A stretch of DNA of 64,000 bases from assembly GCA_009911035.1 (NCBI GenBank), contig QXWO01000016.1, positions 1-64,000 on the forward strand, in the 5' to 3' direction. The stretch is from Lachnospiraceae bacterium. Lineage in GTDB: Bacteria > Bacillota > Clostridia > Lachnospirales > Lachnospiraceae. The notes beneath the pieces were generated by a model, which was given only the letters and a program-made list of their open reading frames with translations, did not search any database and was not told where the DNA came from. Of the stretch, positions 34,799 to 44,964 are shown piece after piece. The position numbers and the translations under genes were made by a program. Numbering within the stretch: position 1 is the stretch's first letter; each line of letters opens with the position of its first letter.

Positions 34799-36077
34799 CT
34801 TGGGCAGGATTATTTTATGCATTACCGTGACAGCCGGGACGCTCTGGATAATAAAGAAATTTTTGGAGATTTTTTTTGAAAAGAAAAGGTATAAGATGCA
34901 GACAGTCCTGCTGTGGACAGTGCTGGCGGTTTTTCAGTTTTTTACCGAATACAAAATGAACAGTGCCCTGGTGGCATATATTTTGATAGTGAATGTCCTG
35001 CTGATTCTTGCCGTTTCTGTCAGCGGATACCAGCGGGCGGGCAGAATCAAAATGTTTTATATCCTTGTGCTTCAGGTGGTCTGGGCAATTGTGGAAATGA
35101 TTTCTTTTTTTCTGCTGAAAATGACGCTGGAAGGATACCATGGGATATACATGCTTGGTTCTGTAGTGTCGAAAATCATCATGATCATTCTGGTGGAAAT
35201 TCTGGCCCAGTTCTGGAAAAGAAAAGAGTATGCCAGTATCCCCACCCTGTATTATCTTTCCTTTCTGTTTGTGCCGGCTGGAAGCATTTATGTTGCGATC
35301 CATGAATTCAATCTGGCAGAGAACAGCGGGAAGAATTTTGCATCCATGATAACATGCAGCATTCTGTTAATGCTAAATATTGTGTTTTTGGCATTTTATA
35401 CACGCCTTTCAGAGAATTATGCACTGGAAAAAGAGAAAATCGCCTATGCCCAGCAGATGGATATGATTGCAGGCAATACCCGCCAGCAAAAACGTATTTT
35501 AGAAGAATTCCGTGCGGAGAAACATGATGCCATCAACAAACTGATTGTGCTTAGGGATGAACTGGAGCATGGAAAGCGGGAAAGCGTGCTGGAAAGTCTG
35601 GAAAAGATTATCAGCCATATAGATGTAAGCGAAAGCGTTTCCCAAAGCGGAAACAGCACCGTGGACGCTCTGATCAATTTTAAATATGCAGCGGCAAAAG
35701 AGCAGGGAATTGGGTTTGAGCTAAAAATTTTTATTCCTGAAACGCTTCCCATAGACCAGTGCGATCTTGGAGTGGTTTTAGGGAATGCTTTAGATAATGC
35801 AGTCACGGCCGCTGCACAGTGCCAGAACCATGAAAGGAAAGTCCGGATAACCATAGGAGTCAAGAAAGGCTCTCTAGTGATCCTTATCAAAAACCCCTAT
35901 GAACAGGAGCTGAAAAGAAACAAAACGGGAGGCTTTTTGTCAACCAAAAGCGACAGCGCAGGTCATGGATACGGCGTCGGTTCTATCCAAAAGGTGGCGG
36001 AAAAATATAACGGTGAAGTGCTGATAGAAACGGAAGATCAGGTCTTTTCAATCATCATAATTTTAGGCATGGAGTAA
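34791..36077 (+). CDS. GHKL sensor histidine kinase
   Basis: A 428-residue kinase: six or seven membrane helices (1-210), a coiled linker with the phosphoacceptor in EKHDAINKLIVL (near residue 247), and a GHKL ATPase domain with N-box LGNALDNAVTAA and G-box GHGYGVGSIQKV. It is of the AgrC/ComD type that senses peptides. No agrB/agrD gene was found nearby. The membrane protein at 36207 may be part of the same response. Confidence 0.87.
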   Translation: MFNLGRIILCITVTAGTLWIIKKFLEIFFEKKRYKMQTVLLWTVLAVFQFFTEYKMNSALVAYILIVNVLLILAVSVSGYQRAGRIKMFYILVLQVVWAIVEMISFFLLKMTLEGYHGIYMLGSVVSKIIMIILVEILAQFWKRKEYASIPTLYYLSFLFVPAGSIYVAIHEFNLAENSGKNFASMITCSILLMLNIVFLAFYTRLSENYALEKEKIAYAQQMDMIAGNTRQQKRILEEFRAEKHDAINKLIVLRDELEHGKRESVLESLEKIISHIDVSESVSQSGNSTVDALINFKYAAAKEQGIGFELKIFIPETLPIDQCDLGVVLGNALDNAVTAAAQCQNHERKVRITIGVKKGSLVILIKNPYEQELKRNKTGGFLSTKSDSAGHGYGVGSIQKVAEKYNGEVLIETEDQVFSIIIILGME

Positions 36078-36206
36078 TTTTGACATTTCACTGCGTGTTT
36101 TTGACAAAAATAAAATTTAGGGCAATAAAACGATTATACTTAATGCCATGAAGGTGCGCCATTAAAATGAAGGGGCGGCGCAGCCTGTAACGGGAAGTAT
36201 AATTGA

Positions 36207-36788
36207 ATGAATGGGAAATTTTTGAAATTTTTTGAAGGAGATATGGGGTACAATATTTTATTTGCGGCAGTAGTTATTCTGCTGCTGGCGGGCGGAGTAT
36301 ATCTGATTGAAATGAGTGAGAGAAGGACGGACGCATCCTTCTCGGTTGTTGATGCCATCTGGCAGGACTGTATAAGCGACAAAGCGCAGGACGGACAGAA
36401 GGTAGTCAACCAGTGCGCGTTTGGAATGAAGGTACAAAAAGTAGATAAACTTTTGCAAAAAAGCGGTGTGCAGTATTCCTGGGGCAGGAAGTCCGGCAGT
36501 TTCCCGGATGCAGTGGAGGAATATGTAGATATCGAAAGAGGAAGATACCGCCTGTTTTTTGATGAAAACGGAAAATTGTGCAAGGCATGTATCAAAAGCG
36601 GAAGCAGCCGGAACGAGAAATTTGTGACAGGCATGTCCGCCAGTGATATTGTGGATATCCTGGGGGAGGACTTATACAAAGAAAGCAGGGGACAGACTGT
36701 ATACTGGAGCCGCAAGCCTGTTTCAGGCGTTTATTATGGGTTTGTTTTCAGAAATAATAAACTGACTGTTATATGGGAAAAGGAATGA
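36207..36788 (+). CDS. Membrane-anchored protein of unknown function
   Basis: 193 residues with one N-terminal membrane helix (about 15-35, YNILFAAVVILLLAGGVYLI) and a soluble part outside the cell. The soluble part has a YxW/GxxVxKVxxLLxxSG-like block and a C-terminal VYYGFVFRNNKLTVIWEKE, reminiscent of small beta-rich proteins, but I do not recognise the family. GGGAAG precedes the ATG. It follows the sensor kinase by 130 bases. Confidence 0.6.
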   Translation: MNGKFLKFFEGDMGYNILFAAVVILLLAGGVYLIEMSERRTDASFSVVDAIWQDCISDKAQDGQKVVNQCAFGMKVQKVDKLLQKSGVQYSWGRKSGSFPDAVEEYVDIERGRYRLFFDENGKLCKACIKSGSSRNEKFVTGMSASDIVDILGEDLYKESRGQTVYWSRKPVSGVYYGFVFRNNKLTVIWEKE

Positions 36789-36811
36789 GATATTACATAG
36801 AGAAAATTTTT

Positions 36812-36835
36812 CCGGCCGCATTTGCGGCCGGTTTT
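36812..36835 (+). terminator. Intrinsic terminator after the membrane protein gene
   Basis: CCGGCCGC pairs perfectly with GCGGCCGG around a 4-base loop, followed by TTTT. It lies between two convergent genes. Confidence 0.8.
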
Positions 36836-36851
36836 GCTGTCACAAGCACTC

Positions 36852-37502
36852 TTATGCTTTTCGCAAAAATTCAAGCACCTCCAACAGGCTTGCAAATTTC
36901 TTGTAAAAAAGCTTTTGCAGTTCCAAGTCCGGCTCGATCAGGTCGGGAACCATGATTGCCTTCATTCCTGCCCCGGAAGCAGCGCGGATGCCGTTAGGGG
37001 AGTCCTCCACTGCATAACAGCAGCCGGGAGAGACTTTCAGCAGTTCACAGGCTTTCAGATAGATGTCCGGGTTTGGCTTGCTGCGGGGTACCATATCCCC
37101 GCACACCACCACGTGAAAATAATCAAGCAGCCCGATGCTTTCCATTTCGCTGCGGACAACCGTCTTCCTTGTGGAGGAAGCCAGGCCGATCTGCCAGCCG
37201 TTTTCCTTTAAAAAACCAAATAATTCATAGACCCCTGGCTTTACGGGAAGTCCGTCCTTTTGAATCTGGGCATGATACATTTCCGAGGCCGCCGCCTTGT
37301 ATTTCTGATAGGGGAAATCCTTTCCGTATATTCTGGCAAAGACCGCTTCTGTCTCGTTGTTGGTTATACCGATGCACAGCTTTAACGTGCTTTCGATATC
37401 TTTGATGCCATTCTCCTTTGCGACTTCCTTCCAGATTTTTAAAAGAAGATTTTCGGTGTCAATCAGGACGCCGTCCATGTCAAAAACAATCGTGTGAATC
37501 AT
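36852..37502 (-). CDS. HAD-superfamily phosphatase/phosphoglucomutase-like protein
   Basis: A 216-residue HAD hydrolase of the beta-phosphoglucomutase/phosphatase group. Motif I FDMDGVLIDTE has both aspartates, motif II is LASSTRK, motif III includes the lysine in PRSKPNPDIY, and motif IV is VEDSPNG. A helical cap lies at 15-85. The family dephosphorylates or isomerises sugar phosphates; the substrate here is not known. Confidence 0.87.
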   Translation of the reverse strand: MIHTIVFDMDGVLIDTENLLLKIWKEVAKENGIKDIESTLKLCIGITNNETEAVFARIYGKDFPYQKYKAAASEMYHAQIQKDGLPVKPGVYELFGFLKENGWQIGLASSTRKTVVRSEMESIGLLDYFHVVVCGDMVPRSKPNPDIYLKACELLKVSPGCCYAVEDSPNGIRAASGAGMKAIMVPDLIEPDLELQKLFYKKFASLLEVLEFLRKA

Positions 37503-37718
37503 TTATAAGTCCTTTCAAAATAGTCTGCCTGTTGTCTGGAAAAGCTGTTTTTAGTGATTGCAGTTTCTATTATACAGAAATTTCCGGTATTGGCAAGGCT
37601 TCATTTCCGCGGCTCCAGGACTGCTGTCTGGGCTTTGGCTTGTATCAATAATTTTTTTATGTTAAAATCCTACTAAATCACCACAGGTATTCTGCTTAAG
37701 GAAAAGAGGGAAGGAAAA

Positions 37719-38465
37719 ATGTTTAGGAAAGATTATCCTTATTTATATGAGACCCACATGCACACCAGCGAAAGCAGCGCGTGCGCCCGCAGTACGGGAA
37801 AGGAAATGGCCCGGGCGGCGAAGGATGCCGGATATACGGGCATCATTATTACGAACCACAACTGGTACGGCAACACCTGTATTGACGCCTCCCTTCCATG
37901 GGAGCAGTGGATCCGCCGCTTCTGTACCGGATATGAGGAGGCAGAAAGACAGGGGGAGGAGATTGGTATTGACGTGTTTTTTGGCTACGAATCCTGTTAT
38001 CAGGGGACGGAGTTTCTGATTTACGGCGTGGACAAAAAGTGGCTTTTGTCCCACCCACAGATCAAGGACGCGACCATAAAAGAGCAGTATCATATGATTC
38101 ACGAAGCAGGGGGAATGGTCATTCATGCCCATCCCTTCAGAAAAGCAGGATATATACCGGAAATCCGGCTTTTTCCCGGAGATGTGGACGGGGTGGAGGG
38201 GATAAATGCCACCCATTCGTCCCACTTAAGCACGGGGCATATTGACCCGGAGTTTGACAGGCAGGCCATTGCCTATGCAAAAGAGCATAAGCTGCTTATG
38301 ACCGCCGGGTCAGATGTGCATACGGTCAGGCTTTTGGGGGGCGGCATGGCGTTTAAGAGGAAGCTGCATTCCATAGAGGACTTCTGCCGGGCTGTTCTGA
38401 CCGGGGAGGATTATCTTTTGACCAACGGAGATGCATGGTTCAATAAAATGGGAGAGCCGGTATGA
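37719..38465 (+). CDS. PHP-domain metal-dependent hydrolase
   Basis: A 248-residue PHP protein. Motif I is ETHMHTSESSACAR, the next His is in ITNHNWYG, HAHPFRK gives the third, and TAGSDVHT the last metal ligands. The family includes histidinol phosphatase and polymerase-associated phosphoesterases. It overlaps sbcD by 4 bases (ATGA), so it is co-translated with the SbcCD nuclease. Whether it acts on nucleic-acid ends is inference only. Confidence 0.82.
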   Translation: MFRKDYPYLYETHMHTSESSACARSTGKEMARAAKDAGYTGIIITNHNWYGNTCIDASLPWEQWIRRFCTGYEEAERQGEEIGIDVFFGYESCYQGTEFLIYGVDKKWLLSHPQIKDATIKEQYHMIHEAGGMVIHAHPFRKAGYIPEIRLFPGDVDGVEGINATHSSHLSTGHIDPEFDRQAIAYAKEHKLLMTAGSDVHTVRLLGGGMAFKRKLHSIEDFCRAVLTGEDYLLTNGDAWFNKMGEPV

Positions 38466-39655
38466 GGTTTTTGCACATTGCAGATTTGCATATAGGGAAG
38501 ATTGTCAATGATTTTTCCATGCTGGAGGACCAGAAGTTTATACTGGAGCAGATTGCAGGCATGGCTAAGGCCAACAGTGTGGATGCTGTAGTAATTGCCG
38601 GGGATATCTACGACAGGGCCATTCCGCCCGGGGAAGCGGTGGCTTTATTTGACGCTTTTTTAACAAAACTTGCAGGGCAGGGAAGGAAAGTGATCCTGAT
38701 AAGCGGCAATCATGATTCGCCGGAAAGGATCGGTTTTGGCAGTGAGATCCTTGGCAGGCAGGGGGTTCATATCGGCGCTCTGGTGAAAGAAGAGCTATGC
38801 AGGGCGGTTTTTGAGGAAGACGGGTTTGAGACGGAGTTTGTGTTGCTCCCTTTCGTCAAGCCTGCCTGGCTGGGGACAGGCACCAGCGGGGAGGCGGTGG
38901 AGGCATTGCTTTCCGGTTACTGGCAGGAGGAAGCACGCAGGGGGTACCATACAGGGGAAATTTCCGGCGGGCGGCGGGCCGGGGAAGAAAGAAGAAAGAA
39001 CCGCATTCTGGTGACCCATTTTTTTATAACCGACGGAGGCAGAGAGCCGGAATTATCGGACAGTGAGACAACGATCCATGTAGGCGGTCTGGACAATGTG
39101 GACGCCGGGCTTTTAAAAGGCTTTGACTATGTGGCGCTGGGGCACATTCACAAATCCCAGCGAATAGGGGAGAAGCCCATGTGGTATGCAGGCTCACCCC
39201 TTAAGTATTCCTTCGGGGAGACTACCCAGAGGAAAGCCGCCCTGCTGGTGGAAACAGGACGGGAAGGATTAAAGGAAGTAAGGAAGCTGGAGCTTAGGCC
39301 CCTTAGGGAAATGCGGAAGGTGAAGGGGACCTTGAAAGAGGTCATGGAGGAAGCGGCGGGGCTGGCGGACCGGGAAAGGCAGGATTACATACAGGCTGTT
39401 TTGACGGACTGGGGGGAACTGATCGACCCCATAGGAACGCTCCGCAGCGTTTATCCGAATGTGATGCAGATCGTAAGGGAGGAGGCCGGCTCTGTGCAGA
39501 CTGGGGGCCCTTTAAGGAATCAGAGCAGGATTCTTGCGGAAAAGAAAGACACGCTGGCTTTGTTTGAAGCTTTTTACCGGGAGGTGCGGGATACTGTTTT
39601 GTCTGATGAAGGAAAAGGCGTGCTTGTGGATATTGTGAAGGAACTGGAAGGATAG
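38462..39655 (+). CDS. sbcD: Exonuclease subunit SbcD (Mre11 family)
   Basis: A 397-residue nuclease. The five phosphoesterase motifs are visible: HIADLHIGK, AGDIYDRA, SGNHDSPER, VTHFF and ALGHIHK. With SbcC it cuts hairpins and double-strand ends and processes breaks. The start overlaps the PHP stop. sbcC begins 6 bases after its stop. Confidence 0.95.
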   Translation: MRFLHIADLHIGKIVNDFSMLEDQKFILEQIAGMAKANSVDAVVIAGDIYDRAIPPGEAVALFDAFLTKLAGQGRKVILISGNHDSPERIGFGSEILGRQGVHIGALVKEELCRAVFEEDGFETEFVLLPFVKPAWLGTGTSGEAVEALLSGYWQEEARRGYHTGEISGGRRAGEERRKNRILVTHFFITDGGREPELSDSETTIHVGGLDNVDAGLLKGFDYVALGHIHKSQRIGEKPMWYAGSPLKYSFGETTQRKAALLVETGREGLKEVRKLELRPLREMRKVKGTLKEVMEEAAGLADRERQDYIQAVLTDWGELIDPIGTLRSVYPNVMQIVREEAGSVQTGGPLRNQSRILAEKKDTLALFEAFYREVRDTVLSDEGKGVLVDIVKELEG

Positions 39656-39661
39656 CGGAAG

Positions 39662-42313
39662 ATGAAACCTTTAAAGCTGACCCTCTGCGGCTGGGGGCCT
39701 TATAAGGAAAGACAGGAAATTGATTTTACGGCATTTAACGAGAGGGGCCTTTTTCTGATCACCGGACCTACCGGGGCGGGAAAGACCACAGTTTTTGATG
39801 CGATGACGTACGCTTTGTATGGAAATATGAGCGGTGAAATGCGGGAGAAAAACAGTGTGCGGAGCGATTTTGCCAGTGCAGATACTCCCACTTTCGTAGA
39901 ATTGTCCATGACCCATAGCGGGAAAGAATATACGGTTTACCGTAACCCTGAATATCTGCGCCCCAGAAAGAGGAAGGCTTCCGGCAGGACTTCGGAGAGT
40001 AAAGAAAAAGCAGGAAGTGCAAAGGGGATACCGGAAGGGTATACTAAAGAGAAGGAAAAGGCTGTGTTTACCGGGCCGGAGGGGGAGGCCGCCGAAGGGA
40101 CCAGTGAGGTCAACCGGAAGGTGCAGGAACTTCTGCGGCTGGATTACAGGCAGTTCAAGCAGCTTTCCATGATTGCACAGGGAGAGTTTGCAAGACTGCT
40201 TACGGCGTCCCCGGCTGAAAAGACGAAAATATTCCGGGAAATATTTGACACCGACCTTTACGAGAAAACGGCAGCTTCCCTAAAAGGGAAATCTAACAGC
40301 CTTTACAAGGAAATCATGGAGTACCGCCATAAAATGGACGAGGATCTTGACATGCTTATCCGGGCGGGCGTCCTTGCTGAAAACGGGAAAACGCCTTACT
40401 ATGAAGGAATCTTATCTGTCCTGGAGGAACTATCTGGGGAGACAAAGGAAAAGTGGCATCTTGCACAGAAGGCATATGCAGAAAAGGAAAAAGAGGTGGA
40501 AAATCTGGCCGGGAAGCTGGCAGAGGCGCAGCAGGTGCAGAGCCTTTTTGACAAGCTGGAAAAGGAGCTGGAACGACGCAAGACACTGGAATCAAAGGAA
40601 AAGGAAATCCGGGAAAAGGAGGCACTTTTAGGACGTCAGGAAAAGGCGGCCCGGTTAAAGATCACAGAATTAAAGTTTGTTTCCGCACAGAAAAAGACCC
40701 GGGAACTGGATGAGGAGATCAAAGTCATCCGGGAGGAAATCCTTACCCTTGGAAAGCAGAAGGAAGAAGAAAGCGGGTTTTATGAAGACCGGGAGGAGAT
40801 CCAGGCCGGATTTGAGGAAAAGAAAAGACAGGCCGAAGTACAGGAGCGGCTTAAAAAGTGCAGGAAAAAATACGAAAGCCGGGACAGGGAGTTAAAGGCT
40901 TTGCAAAAAGATTACCTTACGGCGGAAGCGGAAGAAGAAAAGGCAAAATATTCCTATGAGAGGGTGGATAGGGCATACCGCCATGGAATGGCCGGGATTC
41001 TGGCGAATGCGCTGGAAGACGGAGAGCCATGTCCTGTGTGCGGCTCCTGCCATCATCCGGCCCCAGCGGCAGGGGGCGGGTATATTCCTTCCAAAGAACA
41101 GGTGGAGGAATACAAGGAGATTTTTGAGGAGAAACAGAAAAGAAGGATTGCCCTTCACGGAAAGACCGCTGCCTGTGTTGTGCAGGTGCAGGAGCTTGCT
41201 GAGCAGGCAGCGGAGGCTGCCGGGGAGGATGAGCGCCTAAGGGAAAGTCTCAAAGGGCGGAAGGAAACGGTCACCGCCTATCTGGCTGTTTGTGATGAAA
41301 AGGAATTTACCCGGCAAATCAAGGGATATGAACAGCGTCTGGCGGTACTGGAAGAAAAGGAAAAAGGTCTGGCCGGACGGCAGGAGGAGCTAAAGCTTGC
41401 CCGGAGGGAAGAAGACCAGTGCCGGGCAGAATTTGAGGAAAAGCTGTCTGCCGGCGGATTTGCTTCCCCACAGGAATACCGGGAGGTCTTAAAAGATGAA
41501 AAAGAAATGGGAAAGCTCCGCAAAAGAATACAGGAGTATCATCAGGAGAGCCGGGCATGTAGTGAAATGATTCTTCATTTGCAGGAGGAGACGAAGAAGT
41601 CACAGCCCGGGGATGCCCTTCTTCTTTCCAGCAGGCTTGCGCAGGCACAGAAGGAAAAGAAGCTTTTCTTTGACAGGCAGGGGGAGCTGGGAAACCGTAT
41701 GCGGCATCTGGAAAACGGGCTTTCATCTCTGAAAGAAAAGCTGGAAAAACTGGAGAAATCCACGACCCGCTACAGCATCCTCAAGGATTTGGATGACGCC
41801 GCAAATGGGAATAATAAAAAGAGGCTGGTATTTGAACAGTATGTCCTTGCCTCCTACTTTGAGGATATTCTACTTGCCGCGAATTTAAGACTTAGGGAAA
41901 TGAGCAGCGGGAGATATGAACTGCGCCGGGTGGAGCAGATTGGCGACGGAAGGAGCAAGGACAATTTAGAGATAGAGGTCATGGACTATTATACAGGAAA
42001 ATACCGCTCGGTGAGAACGCTTTCCGGGGGAGAATCCTTTAAGGCGTCCCTGTCCCTTGCCCTTGGCATGAGCGATGTGGTGCAGGCAGCAAGCGGGGGC
42101 CTTAAGGTGGAGGCCCTCTTTATTGATGAAGGCTTTGGAAGCCTTGACGCCGAATCTCTGGAACAGGCCTGCCTGTCCTTACAGAAACTGGTAGAGCGGG
42201 ACAGACTGATCGGTATTATTTCTCATGTACCGGAACTGGCGGAAAAGATAGGGAACCAGATACAAATTCAGAAAACAAATGCTGGAAGCAGCGCATGTAT
42301 TATGTTATCCTAA
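39662..42313 (+). CDS. sbcC: Exonuclease subunit SbcC (Rad50 family)
   Basis: An 883-residue SMC-like ATPase. Walker A is GPTGAGKTT (near residue 35). Two long coiled coils flank a zinc hook CPVC (in EPCPVCGSCHHP, near residue 457). The C-terminal head has signature TLSGGESFKASL and Walker B ALFIDEGFGSLD. It is somewhat shorter than E. coli SbcC, with a shorter coil, as is usual in Firmicutes. It works with SbcD. Confidence 0.95.
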   Translation: MKPLKLTLCGWGPYKERQEIDFTAFNERGLFLITGPTGAGKTTVFDAMTYALYGNMSGEMREKNSVRSDFASADTPTFVELSMTHSGKEYTVYRNPEYLRPRKRKASGRTSESKEKAGSAKGIPEGYTKEKEKAVFTGPEGEAAEGTSEVNRKVQELLRLDYRQFKQLSMIAQGEFARLLTASPAEKTKIFREIFDTDLYEKTAASLKGKSNSLYKEIMEYRHKMDEDLDMLIRAGVLAENGKTPYYEGILSVLEELSGETKEKWHLAQKAYAEKEKEVENLAGKLAEAQQVQSLFDKLEKELERRKTLESKEKEIREKEALLGRQEKAARLKITELKFVSAQKKTRELDEEIKVIREEILTLGKQKEEESGFYEDREEIQAGFEEKKRQAEVQERLKKCRKKYESRDRELKALQKDYLTAEAEEEKAKYSYERVDRAYRHGMAGILANALEDGEPCPVCGSCHHPAPAAGGGYIPSKEQVEEYKEIFEEKQKRRIALHGKTAACVVQVQELAEQAAEAAGEDERLRESLKGRKETVTAYLAVCDEKEFTRQIKGYEQRLAVLEEKEKGLAGRQEELKLARREEDQCRAEFEEKLSAGGFASPQEYREVLKDEKEMGKLRKRIQEYHQESRACSEMILHLQEETKKSQPGDALLLSSRLAQAQKEKKLFFDRQGELGNRMRHLENGLSSLKEKLEKLEKSTTRYSILKDLDDAANGNNKKRLVFEQYVLASYFEDILLAANLRLREMSSGRYELRRVEQIGDGRSKDNLEIEVMDYYTGKYRSVRTLSGGESFKASLSLALGMSDVVQAASGGLKVEALFIDEGFGSLDAESLEQACLSLQKLVERDRLIGIISHVPELAEKIGNQIQIQKTNAGSSACIMLS

Positions 42314-42382
42314 ATGGGAAACGCCGTTCTGTAACATGGTGGCATGGATAGCTATAGATATTAAAAAAGAGGAGGTCAAAAT

Positions 42383-43786
42383 ATGGAAAACCAATTTGAT
42401 GTGATTATAATCGGCGCGGGACCGGGCGGGATCTTCTGCGCTTATGAGTTACTGGATAAAAAGAAAGATTTAAAGGTAATGATTGTGGAGAAGGGCCGTT
42501 CCATTGAAAAACGCCAGTGTCCCAAACGGACCACGAAGCAGTGTGTGGGGTGTAGGCCCTGCTCGATCACCACAGGCTTTGCAGGGGCAGGGGCTTTTTC
42601 GGACGGAAAACTTTCCCTTTCCCCGGATGTGGGCGGAAACCTGCCTGCAATTTTAGGATATGAGGAGACGGAAAAGTTAATCAGAGAATCCGACAGCGTT
42701 TATTTGAAGTTCGGCGCGGACACCAGCGTTTACGGGCTGGATAAACCTGCCGAGATCCGTGAGATCCGCAAGAAGGCCATCAACGCTAACTTAAAGCTGG
42801 TGGAATGCCCAATCCGGCATCTTGGCACGGAGGAAGGCTACAAAATTTATGAAAAGCTCCAGCATCATTTAGAGAATGAAGGGGTTGTACTTAAGTTCAA
42901 CACCATGGTGGAGGAAATTCTGGTGGAGAACGGTCAGGCCGTGGGAATAAAGACCCATGAGAAAGAAAGCTTCTTTGCAAAAGAAGTGGTATCCGCAGTG
43001 GGCCGGGAAGGGGCTGACTGGTTTCGGGATAAATGTGAGGAGATCGGGATAGAAACCACACCGGGAACCGTGGATATCGGTGTCCGGGTGGAAGTCCGGG
43101 ATGAGGTTATGCAGTTTTTGAATGAAAACCTTTACGAGGCGAAGCTGATCTACCATACGCCTACTTTTGATGACAAGGTAAGGACTTTCTGTACCAACCC
43201 TTCCGGAGAAGTGGCTACGGAATACTATGAAGGCGGGCTTGCAGTGGTCAACGGCCATGCCTATAAGTCCAAAGATTTCAAGACGGACAATACGAACTTT
43301 GCTATCCTTGTGAGCAAGAATTTTACCAAGCCTTTTAAGACGCCCATTGAGTATGGAAAGCATATTGCACAGCTTTCCAACATGCTCTGCGGCGGTAAGA
43401 TACTGGTGCAGACCTTCGGGGATTTTAAACGGGGCAGGAGGACCACAGAGGAGCGCCTGTGCCGCAATAACCTTATCCCGACCTTAAAAGATGCGGTGCC
43501 CGGCGATCTGTCTTTGGTATTTCCTCACAGGATCATGGTAGATATTGAGGAGATGCTGATAGCACTGGACAAAATCACACCGGGTATTGCCGCCGACGAG
43601 ACGCTGCTTTACGGAGTGGAGGTGAAATTTTATTCCAACAGGGTCATTGTAAATAAAGACTTCGAGACGAGTATCAAGGGGCTGCGGGCGATCGGGGACG
43701 GCGCAGGCGTCACCAGAGGGCTCCAGCAGGCATCGGCAAACGGCATCAGCGTTGCCCGGAGCATTTTGAGGGCGCTGGAAGCATGA
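42383..43786 (+). CDS. FAD-dependent dehydrogenase
   Basis: A 467-residue flavoprotein. The dinucleotide-binding motif IIGAGPGG is at the N-terminus, a cysteine cluster CPKRTTKQCVGCRPC lies at about 48-62, and IGDGAGVTRGL closes the FAD site near residue 440. The family (COG2509) is common in Firmicutes but uncharacterised. The cysteine cluster could bind an iron-sulfur centre. The foldase gene overlaps its stop by 4 bases. Confidence 0.82.
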   Translation: MENQFDVIIIGAGPGGIFCAYELLDKKKDLKVMIVEKGRSIEKRQCPKRTTKQCVGCRPCSITTGFAGAGAFSDGKLSLSPDVGGNLPAILGYEETEKLIRESDSVYLKFGADTSVYGLDKPAEIREIRKKAINANLKLVECPIRHLGTEEGYKIYEKLQHHLENEGVVLKFNTMVEEILVENGQAVGIKTHEKESFFAKEVVSAVGREGADWFRDKCEEIGIETTPGTVDIGVRVEVRDEVMQFLNENLYEAKLIYHTPTFDDKVRTFCTNPSGEVATEYYEGGLAVVNGHAYKSKDFKTDNTNFAILVSKNFTKPFKTPIEYGKHIAQLSNMLCGGKILVQTFGDFKRGRRTTEERLCRNNLIPTLKDAVPGDLSLVFPHRIMVDIEEMLIALDKITPGIAADETLLYGVEVKFYSNRVIVNKDFETSIKGLRAIGDGAGVTRGLQQASANGISVARSILRALEA

Positions 43787-44841
43787 GGAACAAAAAGAAG
43801 CTGCTTCTTTTGCTGATGTGCACGGCTTTGCTGCTTCCGGTTTCCGGCTGCAGCAAGAGCGGCGCCCAGACCAAGCTGGTGCTGACTACCGGATTTAAAA
43901 GGGACGAGATTTTCCGCATTGAAACAATGTCCTGCACGCTGCCGGAGGTGCTGGTGTATCTGACCAACACCCAGGACCAGTATGAAAGTGTTTATGGCAA
44001 AGAAATTTGGAAAACCCATCTGGACGGCGTGACTTTAGAGGAAAGCGTGAAGGACACGGTGCTTGCTCAGCTTGCCCAGATTAAAACGATGAATCTTCTG
44101 GCCCGGCAGTATGGGGTCTCCTTAGACGATGCAGAGATGGAGACTGTGGAGGCAGCGGCGGATGCCTATTTTGGCTCCCTGAACGAAGCGGAGCAGGAAG
44201 TCATGCAGGTGACAAAGGAAACCATAGCCGGCCTTTATGAGGAGTTTGCTCTTGCCAACAAGGTATACGAATATATCATCAAGGACATTAATCCGGAAAT
44301 CAGTGACGATGAAGCAAGAACCATCACCGTACAGCATATCCTGATCAAAACCTGTACCATAGACGGCAGCGGAAAGAAAACCCAGTACACCCAGGAGGAG
44401 AAGGAGGAAGCCCGCAGGCGGGCAGAGGAAATCTTACAGCTTGCAGAAAAGGAAGACAGCGATTTTGAGGAGCTGGTACTCCAGTATACCGAAGGGGATA
44501 AGGGAGAATATTCCTTTGGAAAGGGAGAGGCGGAAAAGGAATTTGAGGACGCTGCTTTCAATCTGGAAACCGGACAAATCAGCGATATCGTGGAAACCGC
44601 GTATGGTTATCACATTATTAAATGTATTAGCACCTTCAACAGACAGGAAACAGACGCCAATAAAGTAAAAATCGTGGAGAAAAGAAGAAAAGAAGTGTTT
44701 GGACAGGAGTACGATGCTTTTGTGGCATCCCTTACCAGAACATTGAATGAAGAACTCTGGAATACCGTTTCCTTTGTGGAAAATGAAGAAGTGTCCACCA
44801 GGGATTTCTTTGACATATATAACCAGTATTTCGGTGAGTGA
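43783..44841 (+). CDS. PrsA-like peptidyl-prolyl isomerase lipoprotein
   Basis: A 352-residue lipoprotein with lipobox VSGC. The PPIC/parvulin domain lies in the C-terminal half (about 185-290; TVQHILIKTCT, FGKGEAEKEFEDAAFNLETG, ISDIVETAYGYHIIKC). A helical N-terminal chaperone region (40-180) matches SurA/PrsA-type foldases. It would help fold exported proteins outside the membrane. It overlaps the dehydrogenase gene (ATGA). An htpG gene follows but has its own promoter. Confidence 0.85.
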   Translation: MRNKKKLLLLLMCTALLLPVSGCSKSGAQTKLVLTTGFKRDEIFRIETMSCTLPEVLVYLTNTQDQYESVYGKEIWKTHLDGVTLEESVKDTVLAQLAQIKTMNLLARQYGVSLDDAEMETVEAAADAYFGSLNEAEQEVMQVTKETIAGLYEEFALANKVYEYIIKDINPEISDDEARTITVQHILIKTCTIDGSGKKTQYTQEEKEEARRRAEEILQLAEKEDSDFEELVLQYTEGDKGEYSFGKGEAEKEFEDAAFNLETGQISDIVETAYGYHIIKCISTFNRQETDANKVKIVEKRRKEVFGQEYDAFVASLTRTLNEELWNTVSFVENEEVSTRDFFDIYNQYFGE

Positions 44842-44930
44842 GGGGGAAGGGGTTTATCTGTCTGGTTTCAGTTAATAAAAATTTTAGAATTGCGGTAAAG
44901 GCAGTAAAATACAGCGTTTGCGGATGATTA

Positions 44931-44957
44931 TTAGCACTCATTTCAAATGAGTGCTAA
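44931..44957. promoter_or_regulatory. CIRCE element (HrcA operator)
   Basis: TTAGCACTC-N9-GAGTGCTAA with perfect 9-bp arms, the exact CIRCE consensus. It lies 100 bases upstream of htpG and should bind HrcA, placing htpG in the heat-shock regulon. The best -35/-10 pair lies just downstream of it rather than overlapping it. Confidence 0.92.
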
Positions 44958-44964
44958 TTTTGCC